A stretch of 42,636 nt of DNA from Desulfarculales bacterium (GTDB lineage Bacteria; Desulfobacterota; Desulfarculia; Desulfarculales; Desulfarculaceae), in NCBI GenBank assembly GCA_031267815.1, contig JAIRYI010000014.1, forward strand, positions 1 through 42,636, read 5' to 3'. The notes under the pieces are model-generated. The model was not told the DNA's origin. It ran no database searches and worked only from the letters and a program-made list of their open reading frames with translations. Below, one piece after another: positions 16,699-24,312 of this stretch (its first letter is position 1; every line of letters starts with the position of its first letter). The translations under genes were made by a program, and so were the position numbers.

Positions 16699-16713
16699 AC
16701 CCCAAGGGGTTCA
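16696..16713. terminator. Short convergent hairpin at the response-regulator stop
   Basis: TGAACCCC-AA-GGGGTTCA is a perfect 8-bp inverted repeat that includes the stop codon. It lies between two converging genes, but no U-tract follows, so termination is only a possibility. Confidence 0.35.
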
Positions 16714-16720
16714 AATGGAA

Positions 16721-17788
16721 TTAATGGCCGCGCCGGTATTGGCGCACGTTCTTCAAGTGATCCTCATGCCTGACCGTGAAGTTATGGCTGCCGTCCCTTT
16801 TATCGCTGGCGACAAAATACAGGTAATTAGTTTCCGCCGGCTGTAACGCGGCGGCCAGACTGGCCCGGCCCGGAGAGCAGATAGGGCCTGGAGGCAGGCC
16901 GGGGCGGGTGTAAGTATTATAGGGGTGATCCGTTTGCAGCAGGCGCCGGGAAATCGCTCCCTGATGGCCGGTTCCGTAGAGTACGGTGGGATCCGCCTGC
17001 AAAGGCATGCCCAGGCGCAGGCGGTTATGATAAACCGCGCTCACTAAAGGCCGTTCCTCATCCAGGCCGGTTTCTTTCTCAATAATACTGGCCAGAGTGA
17101 GCAACTGATGGCGGTTGAGAGCAAGATCTCCCTGATAAGGGGGCAGATCTTCCCATACCTGCCGGAATCGCTCCGCCAGACGGGTCAGCACTCCCCTGGC
17201 GTCGCCCGGCTGGCTGGTGAAAAAATAGGTGTCAGGAAAAATATAACCTTCCAGGCTGTCCGCGCTCAGGCCCAGAGAGGCGAGGAAGTCTCTGTCCCCG
17301 GCCAGACGGCGCCCTTCTTCCTCGGTCAGGATAATCAGTTCCCCGCCGCCGGGTTTGCTTAAGGGCTGGGCCAGGCGGCCGATAATCTGTTCCAGGTTAA
17401 ATCCTTCCGGCAGAACCACCCGGTACAAAAGGCTGCGGCCTTCCAGCATAACCGTAACCAGTTCCCAGGCGCTGGCGCCCGGCCTGATGCTGTATTCTCC
17501 GGCTTTTAAACCGCTCTCCGCCCCGCGCAGCCAGACGGCCAGCCGGAAGGCATATTCGCTGTCCAGCAAACCGGCCTGACGCAGATCCGCGGCAATACGC
17601 CCCGCTCCGCTGCCTTTGCTGACCGGAAAAATAATTTCATCATCCCTCTCCGCCGCGGCGGGGAGATTGAGCCAGCGCCAGCCCGCCCCGGCCGTCAGAA
17701 GGCCGAGCAGCAACACGCCTCCCAGGATGAATTTTACGGCTCTCAGCTTTAAGTTAAGCGGCCTGGCAGGGGAGTGCGGCTGAGACAT
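16721..17788 (-). CDS. mltG: Endolytic murein transglycosylase MltG
   Basis: A 355-residue inner-membrane enzyme that cuts nascent glycan strands and so ends peptidoglycan chain growth. It has one N-terminal transmembrane helix (FILGGVLLLGLLTAGAGW), a LysM-like part (about 50-120) and the YceG catalytic domain. The catalytic Glu lies in LASIIEKETG; SAVYHNRLRLGMPLQADPTV, HPYNTY and GLPPGPICSPG are also hallmarks. An AGAGAG ribosome-binding site precedes the ATG. ruvX lies 19 bases upstream and proC upstream of that, giving the operon proC-ruvX-mltG; the ruvX-mltG pairing is common in bacteria. Confidence 0.95.
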   Translation of the reverse strand: MSQPHSPARPLNLKLRAVKFILGGVLLLGLLTAGAGWRWLNLPAAAERDDEIIFPVSKGSGAGRIAADLRQAGLLDSEYAFRLAVWLRGAESGLKAGEYSIRPGASAWELVTVMLEGRSLLYRVVLPEGFNLEQIIGRLAQPLSKPGGGELIILTEEEGRRLAGDRDFLASLGLSADSLEGYIFPDTYFFTSQPGDARGVLTRLAERFRQVWEDLPPYQGDLALNRHQLLTLASIIEKETGLDEERPLVSAVYHNRLRLGMPLQADPTVLYGTGHQGAISRRLLQTDHPYNTYTRPGLPPGPICSPGRASLAAALQPAETNYLYFVASDKRDGSHNFTVRHEDHLKNVRQYRRGH

Positions 17789-17807
17789 GTGTTCTCTCTT
17801 TTTTTAT

Positions 17808-18257
17808 TCAAACGCCAGCGTTGGAAGCCCAAAGATCCTCCGCCAAAGGCCCGGACCGGAAATAACGTTCCATGATGAGGGCGGCGGCCAGTTTATCCAC
17901 CGCCCGCCGCCGCCGCTTGCGGCTAAGGTCAGCGGCCAGCAGAAACTCGGTGGCTTCCCTGGTGGTTTCCCATTCATCCACAAAGGCCACCGGCAAACAG
18001 GACGCCCGGCCCAGACGGGCGGCAAAAGCCAAAATCTTTTTCGCCATCAGGCTTAAGCGGTCGTCCGCCTGCCGGGGAAGGCCGACCACCCACAGACAGG
18101 CTTCTTCTTCCAGGGCTATTGTCTTCAAGGCTTGAATATCCCTGTCCCGTCCCTGGCGCGCCAAGACACATTTGGGCAGGGCCAGGGCCAGATCCGGCCG
18201 GCCCAGAGCCACGCCAATGCGTTCCTCTCCCACGTCCAGGGCAAGAATCACATTCAC
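17808..18257 (-). CDS. ruvX: RuvX/YqgF RNase H-like resolvase
   Basis: A 149-residue protein of the YqgF family (putative pre-16S rRNA nuclease/Holliday junction resolvase). The first catalytic aspartate is in LALDVGEERIGVA, the middle strand WVVGLPRQADD corresponds to the family's VVGLP motif, and VAFVDEWETTREA carries the conserved D-E-x-x-T/S motif. The last acid is in RRAVDKLAAALIME. The start is a GTG at 18257 after a G-rich site; a GTG two codons later is possible. It sits 12 bases after proC and 19 bases before mltG. Confidence 0.92.
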   Translation of the reverse strand: MNVILALDVGEERIGVALGRPDLALALPKCVLARQGRDRDIQALKTIALEEEACLWVVGLPRQADDRLSLMAKKILAFAARLGRASCLPVAFVDEWETTREATEFLLAADLSRKRRRRAVDKLAAALIMERYFRSGPLAEDLWASNAGV

Positions 18258-18269
18258 AGTTCCCCCCGG

Positions 18270-19106
18270 CTACAGGTTGTGGCTGGAACGGCTGAGTTCT
18301 CTGCTGCGCTGGGCGGCGGCGTTTATCGCCTCCATGATTATGCCTCTCATTCCCGCTTTTTCCATTACCGCCAAGCCATTGATAGTGGTGCCTCCGGAGG
18401 AGGTTACCATGCTTTTCAGAACGGCCGGGTGTTCGTTGCGTTCCAGCATGAGATGGCAGGCTCCCAGCATGGTATTGGCGGTCAGCACGGTGGCTGTCTG
18501 GCGGTCAAGGCCCTGCTGCACCGCGCCGTCAATCATGGCTTCTATGATAAGAAACATGTAGGCCATGCCGCTGGCTGAAACCGCGGTTACCGCGTCCATG
18601 TGTTTTTCCGGCACCACTACCGTGGCGCCCACAGAGGCAAAAAGGTCCTGAGCCAGTTTGAGCTGTTCAGGATTAGTGCTGGATCCGGGAGTAAGGACGC
18701 TGATGCCCTGGCGGGCCAGAATACCGGTATTGGACATGACCCGCATAATGGGCTGGCCCAAAGGCAGGCTGGCGGCCAGAGTGGCCAGAGTGACTCCGGC
18801 GGCCAGACTGATGACCAGGGTTTTGGAAGAAAGCAGGTCCAGGCAGGCGTTGAGCGAAGACACCACATCCTGGGGTTTTACCGCCAGCACCATGATATCC
18901 AGGGAAGTGGAGGTCTCCAGGCGGGAAAAAATGGTCAGCCCCTGCAAGTCCTCTTCCCGCCGCAGGATATCTAAGCGGTTTATATCTTTTTCAATCAGCA
19001 CTATCTTTTCGTGAGACAGGCTGTTGGAGGCCAACAGTCCTTTTACCAGAGCGGTACCCATCATACCCCCCCCCAGCACAATCAAGCCACAATCTTTTAG
19101 CTGCAA
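18270..19106 (-). CDS. proC: Pyrroline-5-carboxylate reductase
   Basis: Catalyses the last step of proline synthesis, reducing 1-pyrroline-5-carboxylate with NAD(P)H. The 278-residue protein has an N-terminal dinucleotide fold (LIVLGGGMMGTALVKGLL), MVLAVKPQDV and RVMSNTGILARQG. The C-terminal signature follows: MDAVTAVSASGMAYMFLIIE, then MVTSSGGTTINGL. In VSASGMAY the usual glycine and proline are replaced (family: VSGSGPAY). The start is a TTG at 19106 preceded by AAAGGAGG at six bases, an excellent ribosome-binding site. It is the first gene of the proC-ruvX-mltG group. Confidence 0.94.
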   Translation of the reverse strand: MQLKDCGLIVLGGGMMGTALVKGLLASNSLSHEKIVLIEKDINRLDILRREEDLQGLTIFSRLETSTSLDIMVLAVKPQDVVSSLNACLDLLSSKTLVISLAAGVTLATLAASLPLGQPIMRVMSNTGILARQGISVLTPGSSTNPEQLKLAQDLFASVGATVVVPEKHMDAVTAVSASGMAYMFLIIEAMIDGAVQQGLDRQTATVLTANTMLGACHLMLERNEHPAVLKSMVTSSGGTTINGLAVMEKAGMRGIIMEAINAAAQRSRELSRSSHNL

Positions 19107-19162
19107 AATCCGCCTCCTTTAAACACAGTTAATTTAGAGTGCATTTCATAAATCATTTTTCG

Positions 19163-19204
19163 AGGCTTGAGCAATTTGCCGGGCATGGCAATTTGCTCAA
19201 GCCT
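19163..19204. repeat. Hairpin repeat, GCAAATTGCC-N6-GGCAATTTGC family, copy A
   Basis: An 18-bp inverted repeat (19163-19180 with 19187-19204) with one T-T mismatch and a six-base loop GGGCAT. The inner ten bases of the right arm, GGCAATTTGC, are identical to those at 23053-23062 and 24262-24271; the outer arms differ. It is 56 bp upstream of proC. Confidence 0.8.
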
Positions 19205-19302
19205 ACCCGGTAAAAGTGTGATTAAAGCCAGGTATGCTTGCATAACAAACATTTTGCAAACACTTGTTATGAAATCGGCCCATTCGCGGCCCGCTTCAAC
19301 CC

Positions 19303-19319
19303 GCATATTTTTAATATGC
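19303..19319. repeat. AT palindrome GCATATT-TTT-AATATGC
   Basis: A 7-bp inverted repeat followed directly by TGCAGGCCTCC. The combination GCATATT-n3-AATNTGC-nn-CAGGCCTC recurs at 36241-36267, and a close relative is found on the minus strand at 28745-28760. Confidence 0.6.
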
Positions 19320-19430
19320 TGCAGGCCTCCCTTAAGGTGATTTATGCATACAGATTCTAAAAGTTTACCGCTGATCATAATTTATCGCAATAGGTTATTG
19401 GGTTATTCACTCCCCCGGCACCGGGGGGCG

Positions 19431-19458
19431 CTAAAAACCGCACGGACGCGGTTTTTAG
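19431..19458. terminator. Hairpin with A/T-rich stem
   Basis: CTAAAAACCGC-ACGGAC-GCGGTTTTTAG is a perfect 11-bp inverted repeat with a six-base loop. It resembles a terminator on either strand (stem ending in TTTTTAG), but no gene ends here, so its role is open. Confidence 0.4.
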
Positions 19459-19685
19459 GGAAGCGCTGATTAAATGGATTTTGCAAAAATGCCTTTTAGC
19501 AATTATGCGATTTGCGGTATTGGATTCTTAGGACAATTCCAGCAAAACGCGAAACGCGTTTTCAAGGAGCCACGGAATGACGGATGGAAAATCGCGTAAA
19601 TTTTCACGGCCTTCCCGTCATTGCCAGTGGCACGCGTAAGCGTTTGATGCAATCCCCTTTCATTGCCCGCTTGGGTCAAAAACGC

Positions 19686-19805
19686 GGCTTAAAAATAAAA
19701 ACCATGCTTTCCCGCCCTATCCGCCCTTTAAAGGTATTTTATTTTTAAGCCAAGCAGCCGGAAATCTGCCGTTTGCATCCGCCGGCTTAGGCTGCCAAAG
19801 CGTAC
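19686..19805. repeat. Structured repeat, copy 2
   Basis: Second copy of the element at 371-490, same orientation. The long stem is 19686-19703 with 19733-19751; here T19696 pairs with A19741 where the other copy has C-G. The following GCAG/CTGC hairpin is unchanged. The third small stem is weaker in this copy because of a mismatch. Identity fades after about 110 bases. Confidence 0.7.
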
Positions 19806-19900
19806 ATTTTTAAGCGTTACGATTTATTAAGCGTTCTTTTTTGAAAAAGGCGCTTCGGTTTTTTCAGGGCCGGTTAAATTAGAATAATCCAGTTGGCGGG

Positions 19901-19936
19901 CCTGATCATTTTAAGATAAATTTATCTTAGATCAGG
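19901..19936. promoter_or_regulatory. Long palindrome upstream of the M24 peptidase
   Basis: TAAGATAAATTTATCTTA (19912-19929) is a perfect 18-bp palindrome. It is flanked by CCTGATC (19901-19907) and GATCAGG (19930-19936), which also pair. It ends 39 bp before the ATG at 19976, so it could be an operator for a dimeric or tetrameric regulator, or a cruciform/transcript hairpin. Confidence 0.45.
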
Positions 19937-19975
19937 GAATTAGAGTTATTATGACCTTTCAATTGAAAAAGAACA

Positions 19976-21067
19976 ATGATAAAAACCAGAATCGGCAAAT
20001 TAAGGCGGCGCTTAAAACAGGAAGGCCTGCCGGCCATTTTAATAACCGTCCCGGCCAACCGCTTTTATCTGTCCGCCTTCACTCCGGAAGACGGCCAGGC
20101 GGGAGAATCTTCGGGCGCTCTGCTGATAAGCCAGGACGCGGCTTTCCTCTTGACCGATTTCCGTTATAAATTGACCGCCCTGGCGGAAGCCGTCTATTAT
20201 GAAATTCGTCTCTGTCCCGCCGGGCAGGCGCAGGAGCTGGCCGAACTCAGCCGGGATCTGGGTCTGAAAAAGCTGGCCCTGGAAGAAGGAGGGCTTCTGT
20301 TCAGTCAGTGGCGGCAACTGGAAAAAAACTTGCCCGGCCTGGAACTGGTTCCGGCCGGCGGGCTGGTGGAAGATCTGCGCCAGATAAAAGAAGGCGCTGA
20401 AATAGAGGCTATCCGCCGTAGCCTGGAACTGATGGAACAGGCCCTCATGCAAACAATGAGCCAGACAGCGGCGGGGCGCAGCGAGCGCGCTCTGGCGCTG
20501 GAACTGGAGCGCGCGGTGCAGGATCTGGGGGGCGACGGGTTGAGCTTTCCCGCCATTGTGGCCGGCGGCCCCCGCGGCGCCGAACCTCACGCTCAGGCCG
20601 GCGGGGATATCATCAGTCCGGATTCTCCTCTGGTGGTTGATGTGGGAGCGGCCCATAAAAAATACATGAGCGATATAACCCGCACCTATCTGGAACAGGG
20701 CCGGGAAGGGTTTAAATGGAAAGAGGTATATGCCACGGTCCGCCAGGCCCTGGAAACCGCCCTGGCCGGCATAAAGCCGGGCATGAGCGGGGCCCAGGCA
20801 GACGCTCTGGCCCGCCGGGTTATTGAAAAAAAAGGCTACGGCCCCAATTTCGGCCATTCCCTGGGCCATGGAGTGGGGCTGATGGTCCATGAGGCCCCCT
20901 CTCTTTCCCCCCGTTCCCGGCAGCAACTGCTTCCCGGCATGGTTTTTACTCTGGAACCGGGCATTTATATTCCCGGCTGGGGAGGCGTGCGCTTGGAACA
21001 GATGGTGGCTCTGGAAGAAACCGGCTGCCGCCTGCTCAACCGTTTGGATCATTTCTACAATGAATGA
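19976..21067 (+). CDS. pepP: M24-family Xaa-Pro aminopeptidase
   Basis: A 363-residue two-domain metallopeptidase that removes N-terminal residues next to proline. The N-terminal creatinase-like domain spans about 1-125. The catalytic pita-bread domain carries the metal ligands: Asp in VVDVGAAHKKYMSDITRTYL (two aspartates), His in FGHSLGHGVGLMVHE, Glu in FTLEPGIYIPG and Glu in GVRLEQM. All five ligands are present, so it should be active. Distinguishing PepP from PepQ is not possible from sequence alone. The end overlaps the recombinase gene by eight bases, so the two are translationally linked. Confidence 0.9.
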   Translation: MIKTRIGKLRRRLKQEGLPAILITVPANRFYLSAFTPEDGQAGESSGALLISQDAAFLLTDFRYKLTALAEAVYYEIRLCPAGQAQELAELSRDLGLKKLALEEGGLLFSQWRQLEKNLPGLELVPAGGLVEDLRQIKEGAEIEAIRRSLELMEQALMQTMSQTAAGRSERALALELERAVQDLGGDGLSFPAIVAGGPRGAEPHAQAGGDIISPDSPLVVDVGAAHKKYMSDITRTYLEQGREGFKWKEVYATVRQALETALAGIKPGMSGAQADALARRVIEKKGYGPNFGHSLGHGVGLMVHEAPSLSPRSRQQLLPGMVFTLEPGIYIPGWGGVRLEQMVALEETGCRLLNRLDHFYNE

Positions 21068-21965
21068 GCAATGCGTCCTGCACGCGGACATTGACGCCTA
21101 TCTCCTCCACCTGGCCGCGGAGCGGGGTCTGGCCCGCCTGACGGTCAGTTCCTATGCCGAAGACCTTAACCACCTTAGCGCATATCTGATTGCCCAGGGA
21201 GTGAATTCCTGGCAGGAGGTGGATACCTTGCACGCTCTGGCCTATCTGGCGGCCAGCCAGGCTTCCGGTCTGGCCGCTTCCACCAGAGCCAGACGCTTAT
21301 CCGCTTTCCGCGGTCTGATCAAGTTCATGCTGGCCCAGGGACGTTTGCCCAAGGACCCTTTGCATGAACTGAACGGGCCCGGCCAACCCAGCCATTTGCC
21401 GGAATTTTTGAGTAAAGAAGAGGTGCTGCGCCTGCTGGAGGCGCCTGATCCGGCCACTCCCCTGGGGAGCCGGGACCGGGCTCTGCTGGAGATCCTGTAT
21501 GGAGCGGGCTTGCGGGTCAGCGAAGCCGCCGGCCTGGAAGTAAGCCAGGTGCAATTTCAGGTGGGCTGTCTCAGCGTACGGGGCAAAGGCGGCAAAGAGC
21601 GCCTGGTGCCGGTACACCAGACCGCGCTGGAATGTTTGCGCGCCTATATGGAGGGAGCGCGGCTGAATCTTCTGAACGGGCTGCGCCGGGAAACAGTGTT
21701 CGTCAACCGCCGCGGCGGGAGCTTAAGCCGCATGGGTATATGGAAAATAGTCAAAAAATACACCGTGCTGGCCTCTATCAGCACTCCGGTCTCCCCTCAT
21801 TCCCTGCGCCATACCTTTGCCACCCATCTCCTGGAAGGCGGGGCCGACCTGCGCAGCCTGCAGCTCATGCTGGGGCACAGCGCCATCAGCACCACCCAGA
21901 TTTACACCCATGTCAGCCAATCCCATTTAAGCCAGGTACACCGCAAATACCATCCCCGGGGATAA
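21060..21965 (+). CDS. xerD: Tyrosine recombinase XerC/XerD
   Basis: A 301-residue site-specific recombinase that resolves chromosome dimers at dif sites before cell division. The N-terminal SAM-like DNA-binding domain (about 10-100) includes ADIDAYLLHLAAERGLARLT and TRARRLSAFRGLIKFML. The catalytic residues are all visible: Arg in GAGLRVSE, Lys in RGKGGKERLVP, His and Arg in HSLRHTFATHLLEGG, His in LMLGHSAISTTQIYTH and Tyr in the same stretch. The ATG at 21060 lies inside the end of the peptidase gene. No integron, transposon or att-like site surrounds it, so a housekeeping Xer role is likely. Its length and motifs fit XerD best. Confidence 0.9.
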   Translation: MNEQCVLHADIDAYLLHLAAERGLARLTVSSYAEDLNHLSAYLIAQGVNSWQEVDTLHALAYLAASQASGLAASTRARRLSAFRGLIKFMLAQGRLPKDPLHELNGPGQPSHLPEFLSKEEVLRLLEAPDPATPLGSRDRALLEILYGAGLRVSEAAGLEVSQVQFQVGCLSVRGKGGKERLVPVHQTALECLRAYMEGARLNLLNGLRRETVFVNRRGGSLSRMGIWKIVKKYTVLASISTPVSPHSLRHTFATHLLEGGADLRSLQLMLGHSAISTTQIYTHVSQSHLSQVHRKYHPRG

Positions 21966-22056
21966 GCGCGCCGCCTCTCTGGCAATGACAGGGCAGCCCG
22001 GCCGCCGTTTACTCGCTCTTTTATTCAGACAAAACCGCTTCTGTTATTTTTCTCTC

Positions 22057-22118
22057 TTGACAAATAAATCCAAACCGGCCAAACTATACCAATAAAACAT
22101 ATCGGTTTAATATGTTTT
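22057..22118 (+). promoter_or_regulatory. Promoter-like element and operator-like inverted repeat before the ABC operon
   Basis: A perfect -35 hexamer TTGACA lies at 22057-22062; the -10 is unclear (TATACC is 22 bases away, too far for a standard sigma-70 site). Just downstream is AAAACATAT-CGGTTTA-ATATGTTTT (22094-22118), a perfect 9-bp inverted repeat with a 7-base spacer, as expected of an operator for a dimeric regulator. The first gene of the importer-ligase-reductase cluster starts at 22238. Confidence 0.45.
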
Positions 22119-22237
22119 GAAATGTGACCCCCCCTTTACGCCAATAAACAGCCCGCTCCGCTTGGCTGGCAAGAAGGGATAACAAGGTCTCTTTTCTGGC
22201 GATTCACGGATAACCACGAAAGGTAATTGAGGAATAC

Positions 22238-23017
22238 ATGGGAGCCAGTATTGAAATCAAAAGCGTGAGCAAAATTTTCCACGCTAGCGGTGAAAAAGGA
22301 AATACTACCGCCCTCGACAATATAAACGCCGCAATCACGCCCGGGGAATTCATTTCAATTCTGGGGGCCAGCGGATGCGGCAAGAGTACTTTGCTTCGAA
22401 TCATAGCGGGGCTCGACAGCGCCACTTCCGGGTCCATATATTGCGGAGGAGAAGCCGTGGTCAGCCCTGATCCGCGCCGGGGTCTTGTCTTTCAGGAACA
22501 CACCCTGTTCCCTTGGATGACCGTGCGCGGCAACATTGAATTTGCCCTGAAAGCCACCAATCAGTACCAGGAAAAACGCCAGGAGATCGCTCAATGGCTG
22601 CGTCTTGCCGATCTTGAAAGTTTTGCCGGCAGTTATCCCCACCAGCTCAGCGGAGGAATGCGCCAGCGGGCTGCTTTGGTCAGAACTTTGGCGGTGGCGC
22701 CGGACGTTGTGTTGCTTGACGAGCCGCTCGGCGCCCTTGACAACTTCACCCGTATGACCTTGCAGGACGAACTCATAAGGCTTTGGACGGAGCGCCGCAG
22801 CACCATGCTCATGGTCACCCACGATGTGGACGAAGCTATCTATCTCAGCCAGCGCGTCATATTGATGTCTCCCCGTCCCGGACGGGTCAAGGATATCCTC
22901 GATATTCCGATGGGTTATCCCCGCGACAGGGCCTCAGGATATTTTGCGGAACTGCGGATAAAAATTCTGAAACAACTGGAGTTTGCCAAAACCGTCCAGG
23001 AGGACTACACGATATGA
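22238..23017 (+). CDS. ABC transporter ATP-binding protein (SsuB/TauB/NrtD-like)
   Basis: A 259-residue ATPase that powers import. Walker A is GASGCGKST, the Q-loop lies in GLVFQEHTLFPWMTV, the ABC signature is QLSGGMRQRAAL, Walker B and D-loop are VVLLDEPLGALD, and the H-loop is MVTHDVDEA. This pattern, with ...LFPWMTVRGN and DEALYLS-like DEAIYLS, is that of the nitrate/sulfonate/taurine importer group. It is the first gene of a five-gene cluster. The 114 bp before the next gene contain a hairpin repeat. Substrate unknown. Confidence 0.92.
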   Translation: MGASIEIKSVSKIFHASGEKGNTTALDNINAAITPGEFISILGASGCGKSTLLRIIAGLDSATSGSIYCGGEAVVSPDPRRGLVFQEHTLFPWMTVRGNIEFALKATNQYQEKRQEIAQWLRLADLESFAGSYPHQLSGGMRQRAALVRTLAVAPDVVLLDEPLGALDNFTRMTLQDELIRLWTERRSTMLMVTHDVDEAIYLSQRVILMSPRPGRVKDILDIPMGYPRDRASGYFAELRIKILKQLEFAKTVQEDYTI

Positions 23018-23034
23018 AACATGATAGAAGCCGT

Positions 23035-23064
23035 TTGCAAATTGCCAGGGAAGGCAATTTGCAA
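23035..23064. repeat. Hairpin repeat, GCAAATTGCC-N6-GGCAATTTGC family, copy B
   Basis: TTGCAAATTGCC-AGGGAA-GGCAATTTGCAA is a perfect 12-bp inverted repeat with a six-base loop. It begins 18 bases after the ATPase stop codon and ends 67 bases before the binding-protein start. The right flank CAACAGATCTC resembles CAACAGGCCTC after the hairpin at 36231-36267. Confidence 0.85.
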
Positions 23065-23131
23065 CAGATCTCGGATCGGCTTTACCGGAAAAGAGGATGC
23101 AAAATTCACCGCCAGGAAAGGATATAACCGT

Positions 23132-24220
23132 ATGAAAAAGATAGTTTCCTCTGTAATGCTCACATTTTTACTGACCGCCGTCCTCATCGGATACGAATGG
23201 GGATATTATCAGGCCCGGGCTTGGGGCGGCCAACTGGAACAGACCGAATTTAATCTCGGCCATCTTAACTCAACCGCTCACCTGCTCGCCTTTGTCGCCG
23301 CGGAAGAGGGATTCTTTAAAGAAGAGGGCCTCGACGTTACCCTCACCCTCTTTGCCAGCGCCGGCGAACTTGCGGCCGGTCTTACCACCGGCAAACTGGA
23401 CGTGGCCCTTATCGGCTCTGTCCCCACAATCGCCTTTCAAAGCCAGGGACAGCCGCTGACCATTTTCGGCGGCGCCATGACCAACGGGCACGGTTATGTG
23501 GTAAAGCCGAAATTTGTCGAGGGACTCAGCGACGATGAAATCGACATCACTGTTTTGAAGGGCTTGCGGGTGGCCACCACAAAACCCAGCGTGCAGGACC
23601 TTGAGCTGCAAATCCTTCTCAGGAAGGCAGGTCTCACCTATTCGACGGAGCCGGGTGAAGCGGATGTGACGGTAGTGTACTTTGACAGCCAGAAAGACGC
23701 CTACAACGCGATGCTGGGCGCGGAAATAGACGCTGTCAGCGTATACAGCCCTTATGCTTCACGGGCTATCAGCGAAGGCTACAAAGTGATCTACTACTGC
23801 GCCCATGAAGAAGAATTTCTGAATCAGCCCTGCTGCCGCCAGGTGGCCGAGTCGGCCGCGTTTTCTTCCAAGCCCAACGCCTACGCCGCTTTCGAGCGGG
23901 CCATGATCAAGGCTTACAAATTTTCTCAGGAAAACAGGGAAAAGACCATTGACGACGTCGCCAAATATATTCGGATCGACCGCAATCTTATCGAAACAGA
24001 AGTCTACGGCGGATACGCGTGGTCTGTGCCCGATCCTGACAGATTGGCAACTCTGGCGCTCAAGGCCAGCGTCGTCGAGTTCGGCTACACCAAAGATTAC
24101 GACATCAATCCGCTTTACGACACAAAAACATATGAAAGCGCGCTGCGCAGCCTGATTGCGGAACACCCGGATGACGCGGTCTACGCGGAGCTTCTCAAAC
24201 GTTTTGCCGACGCCAACTGA
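23132..24220 (+). CDS. ABC transporter substrate-binding protein (SsuA/NrtA-like)
   Basis: An exported binding protein of 362 residues. The start is the ATG at 23132, preceded by AAAGGAT, giving MKKIVSSVMLTFLLTAVLIG, a signal/anchor segment without a lipobox. Family features are LNSTAHLLAFVAAEEGFFKEE, LDVALIGSVPTIAFQSQG and LRVATTKPSVQDLELQILL. The region after residue 200 (SQKDAYNAMLGAEIDAVSVY) is the typical second lobe. The family binds small anions such as sulfonates, nitrate, aromatic acids or thiamine precursors; the ligand here is not deducible. Two adjacent cysteines (QPCCRQ) are unusual for an exported lobe. Confidence 0.88.
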   Translation: MKKIVSSVMLTFLLTAVLIGYEWGYYQARAWGGQLEQTEFNLGHLNSTAHLLAFVAAEEGFFKEEGLDVTLTLFASAGELAAGLTTGKLDVALIGSVPTIAFQSQGQPLTIFGGAMTNGHGYVVKPKFVEGLSDDEIDITVLKGLRVATTKPSVQDLELQILLRKAGLTYSTEPGEADVTVVYFDSQKDAYNAMLGAEIDAVSVYSPYASRAISEGYKVIYYCAHEEEFLNQPCCRQVAESAAFSSKPNAYAAFERAMIKAYKFSQENREKTIDDVAKYIRIDRNLIETEVYGGYAWSVPDPDRLATLALKASVVEFGYTKDYDINPLYDTKTYESALRSLIAEHPDDAVYAELLKRFADAN

Positions 24221-24239
24221 AGGCAAATCCATAATGGGG

Positions 24240-24277
24240 GCCGCCGCAAATTGCCATGGCCGGCAATTTGCGGCGGC
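24240..24277. repeat. Hairpin repeat, GCAAATTGCC-N6-GGCAATTTGC family, copy C
   Basis: A perfect 16-bp inverted repeat (24240-24255 with 24262-24277) with the six-base loop ATGGCC. The ten-base core is the same as in copy B, while the outer arms here are GCCGCC/GGCGGC. It lies 20 bases after the binding-protein stop and 35 bases before the permease start. Confidence 0.85.
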
Positions 24278-24312
24278 ATTTTCGCCAAGCTATAAGGGAA
24301 ACTCGCATCCAA

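Larger units (their letters stand above)
19107..19975. other. Hairpin- and repeat-rich non-coding region
   Basis: About 870 bp without a supported gene between proC and the M24 peptidase. In order it holds: hairpin 19163-19204 (repeat family A), an inverted repeat CATAACAA/TTGTTATG around 19231-19271, the AT palindrome 19303-19319, CCCCCGG-CA-CCGGGGG near 19412-19427, hairpin 19431-19458, AAAACGCG-AAA-CGCGTTTT at 19544-19562, a nested hairpin 19576-19622 ending in CCGTCATTGCC, the second structured repeat 19686-19805 and the palindrome 19901-19936. A 93-residue minus-strand frame (19097-19378) runs through the hairpins and is not called. Confidence 0.7.

Noticed and set aside
19097-19378. 93-residue minus-strand frame upstream of proC
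   Set aside because: Its sequence is dictated by the hairpins it crosses, and it overlaps the well-supported proC ribosome-binding site.
21060-21965. Tyrosine recombinase as a sign of an integron or genomic island
   Set aside because: Length and motifs are those of housekeeping Xer proteins, it is translationally linked to a peptidase gene, and no att-like repeats or tRNA lie next to it.
19163-24277. Spaced repeats as a possible CRISPR array
   Set aside because: Only three dispersed copies, kilobases apart, with variable arms and no regular spacers; no cas genes.
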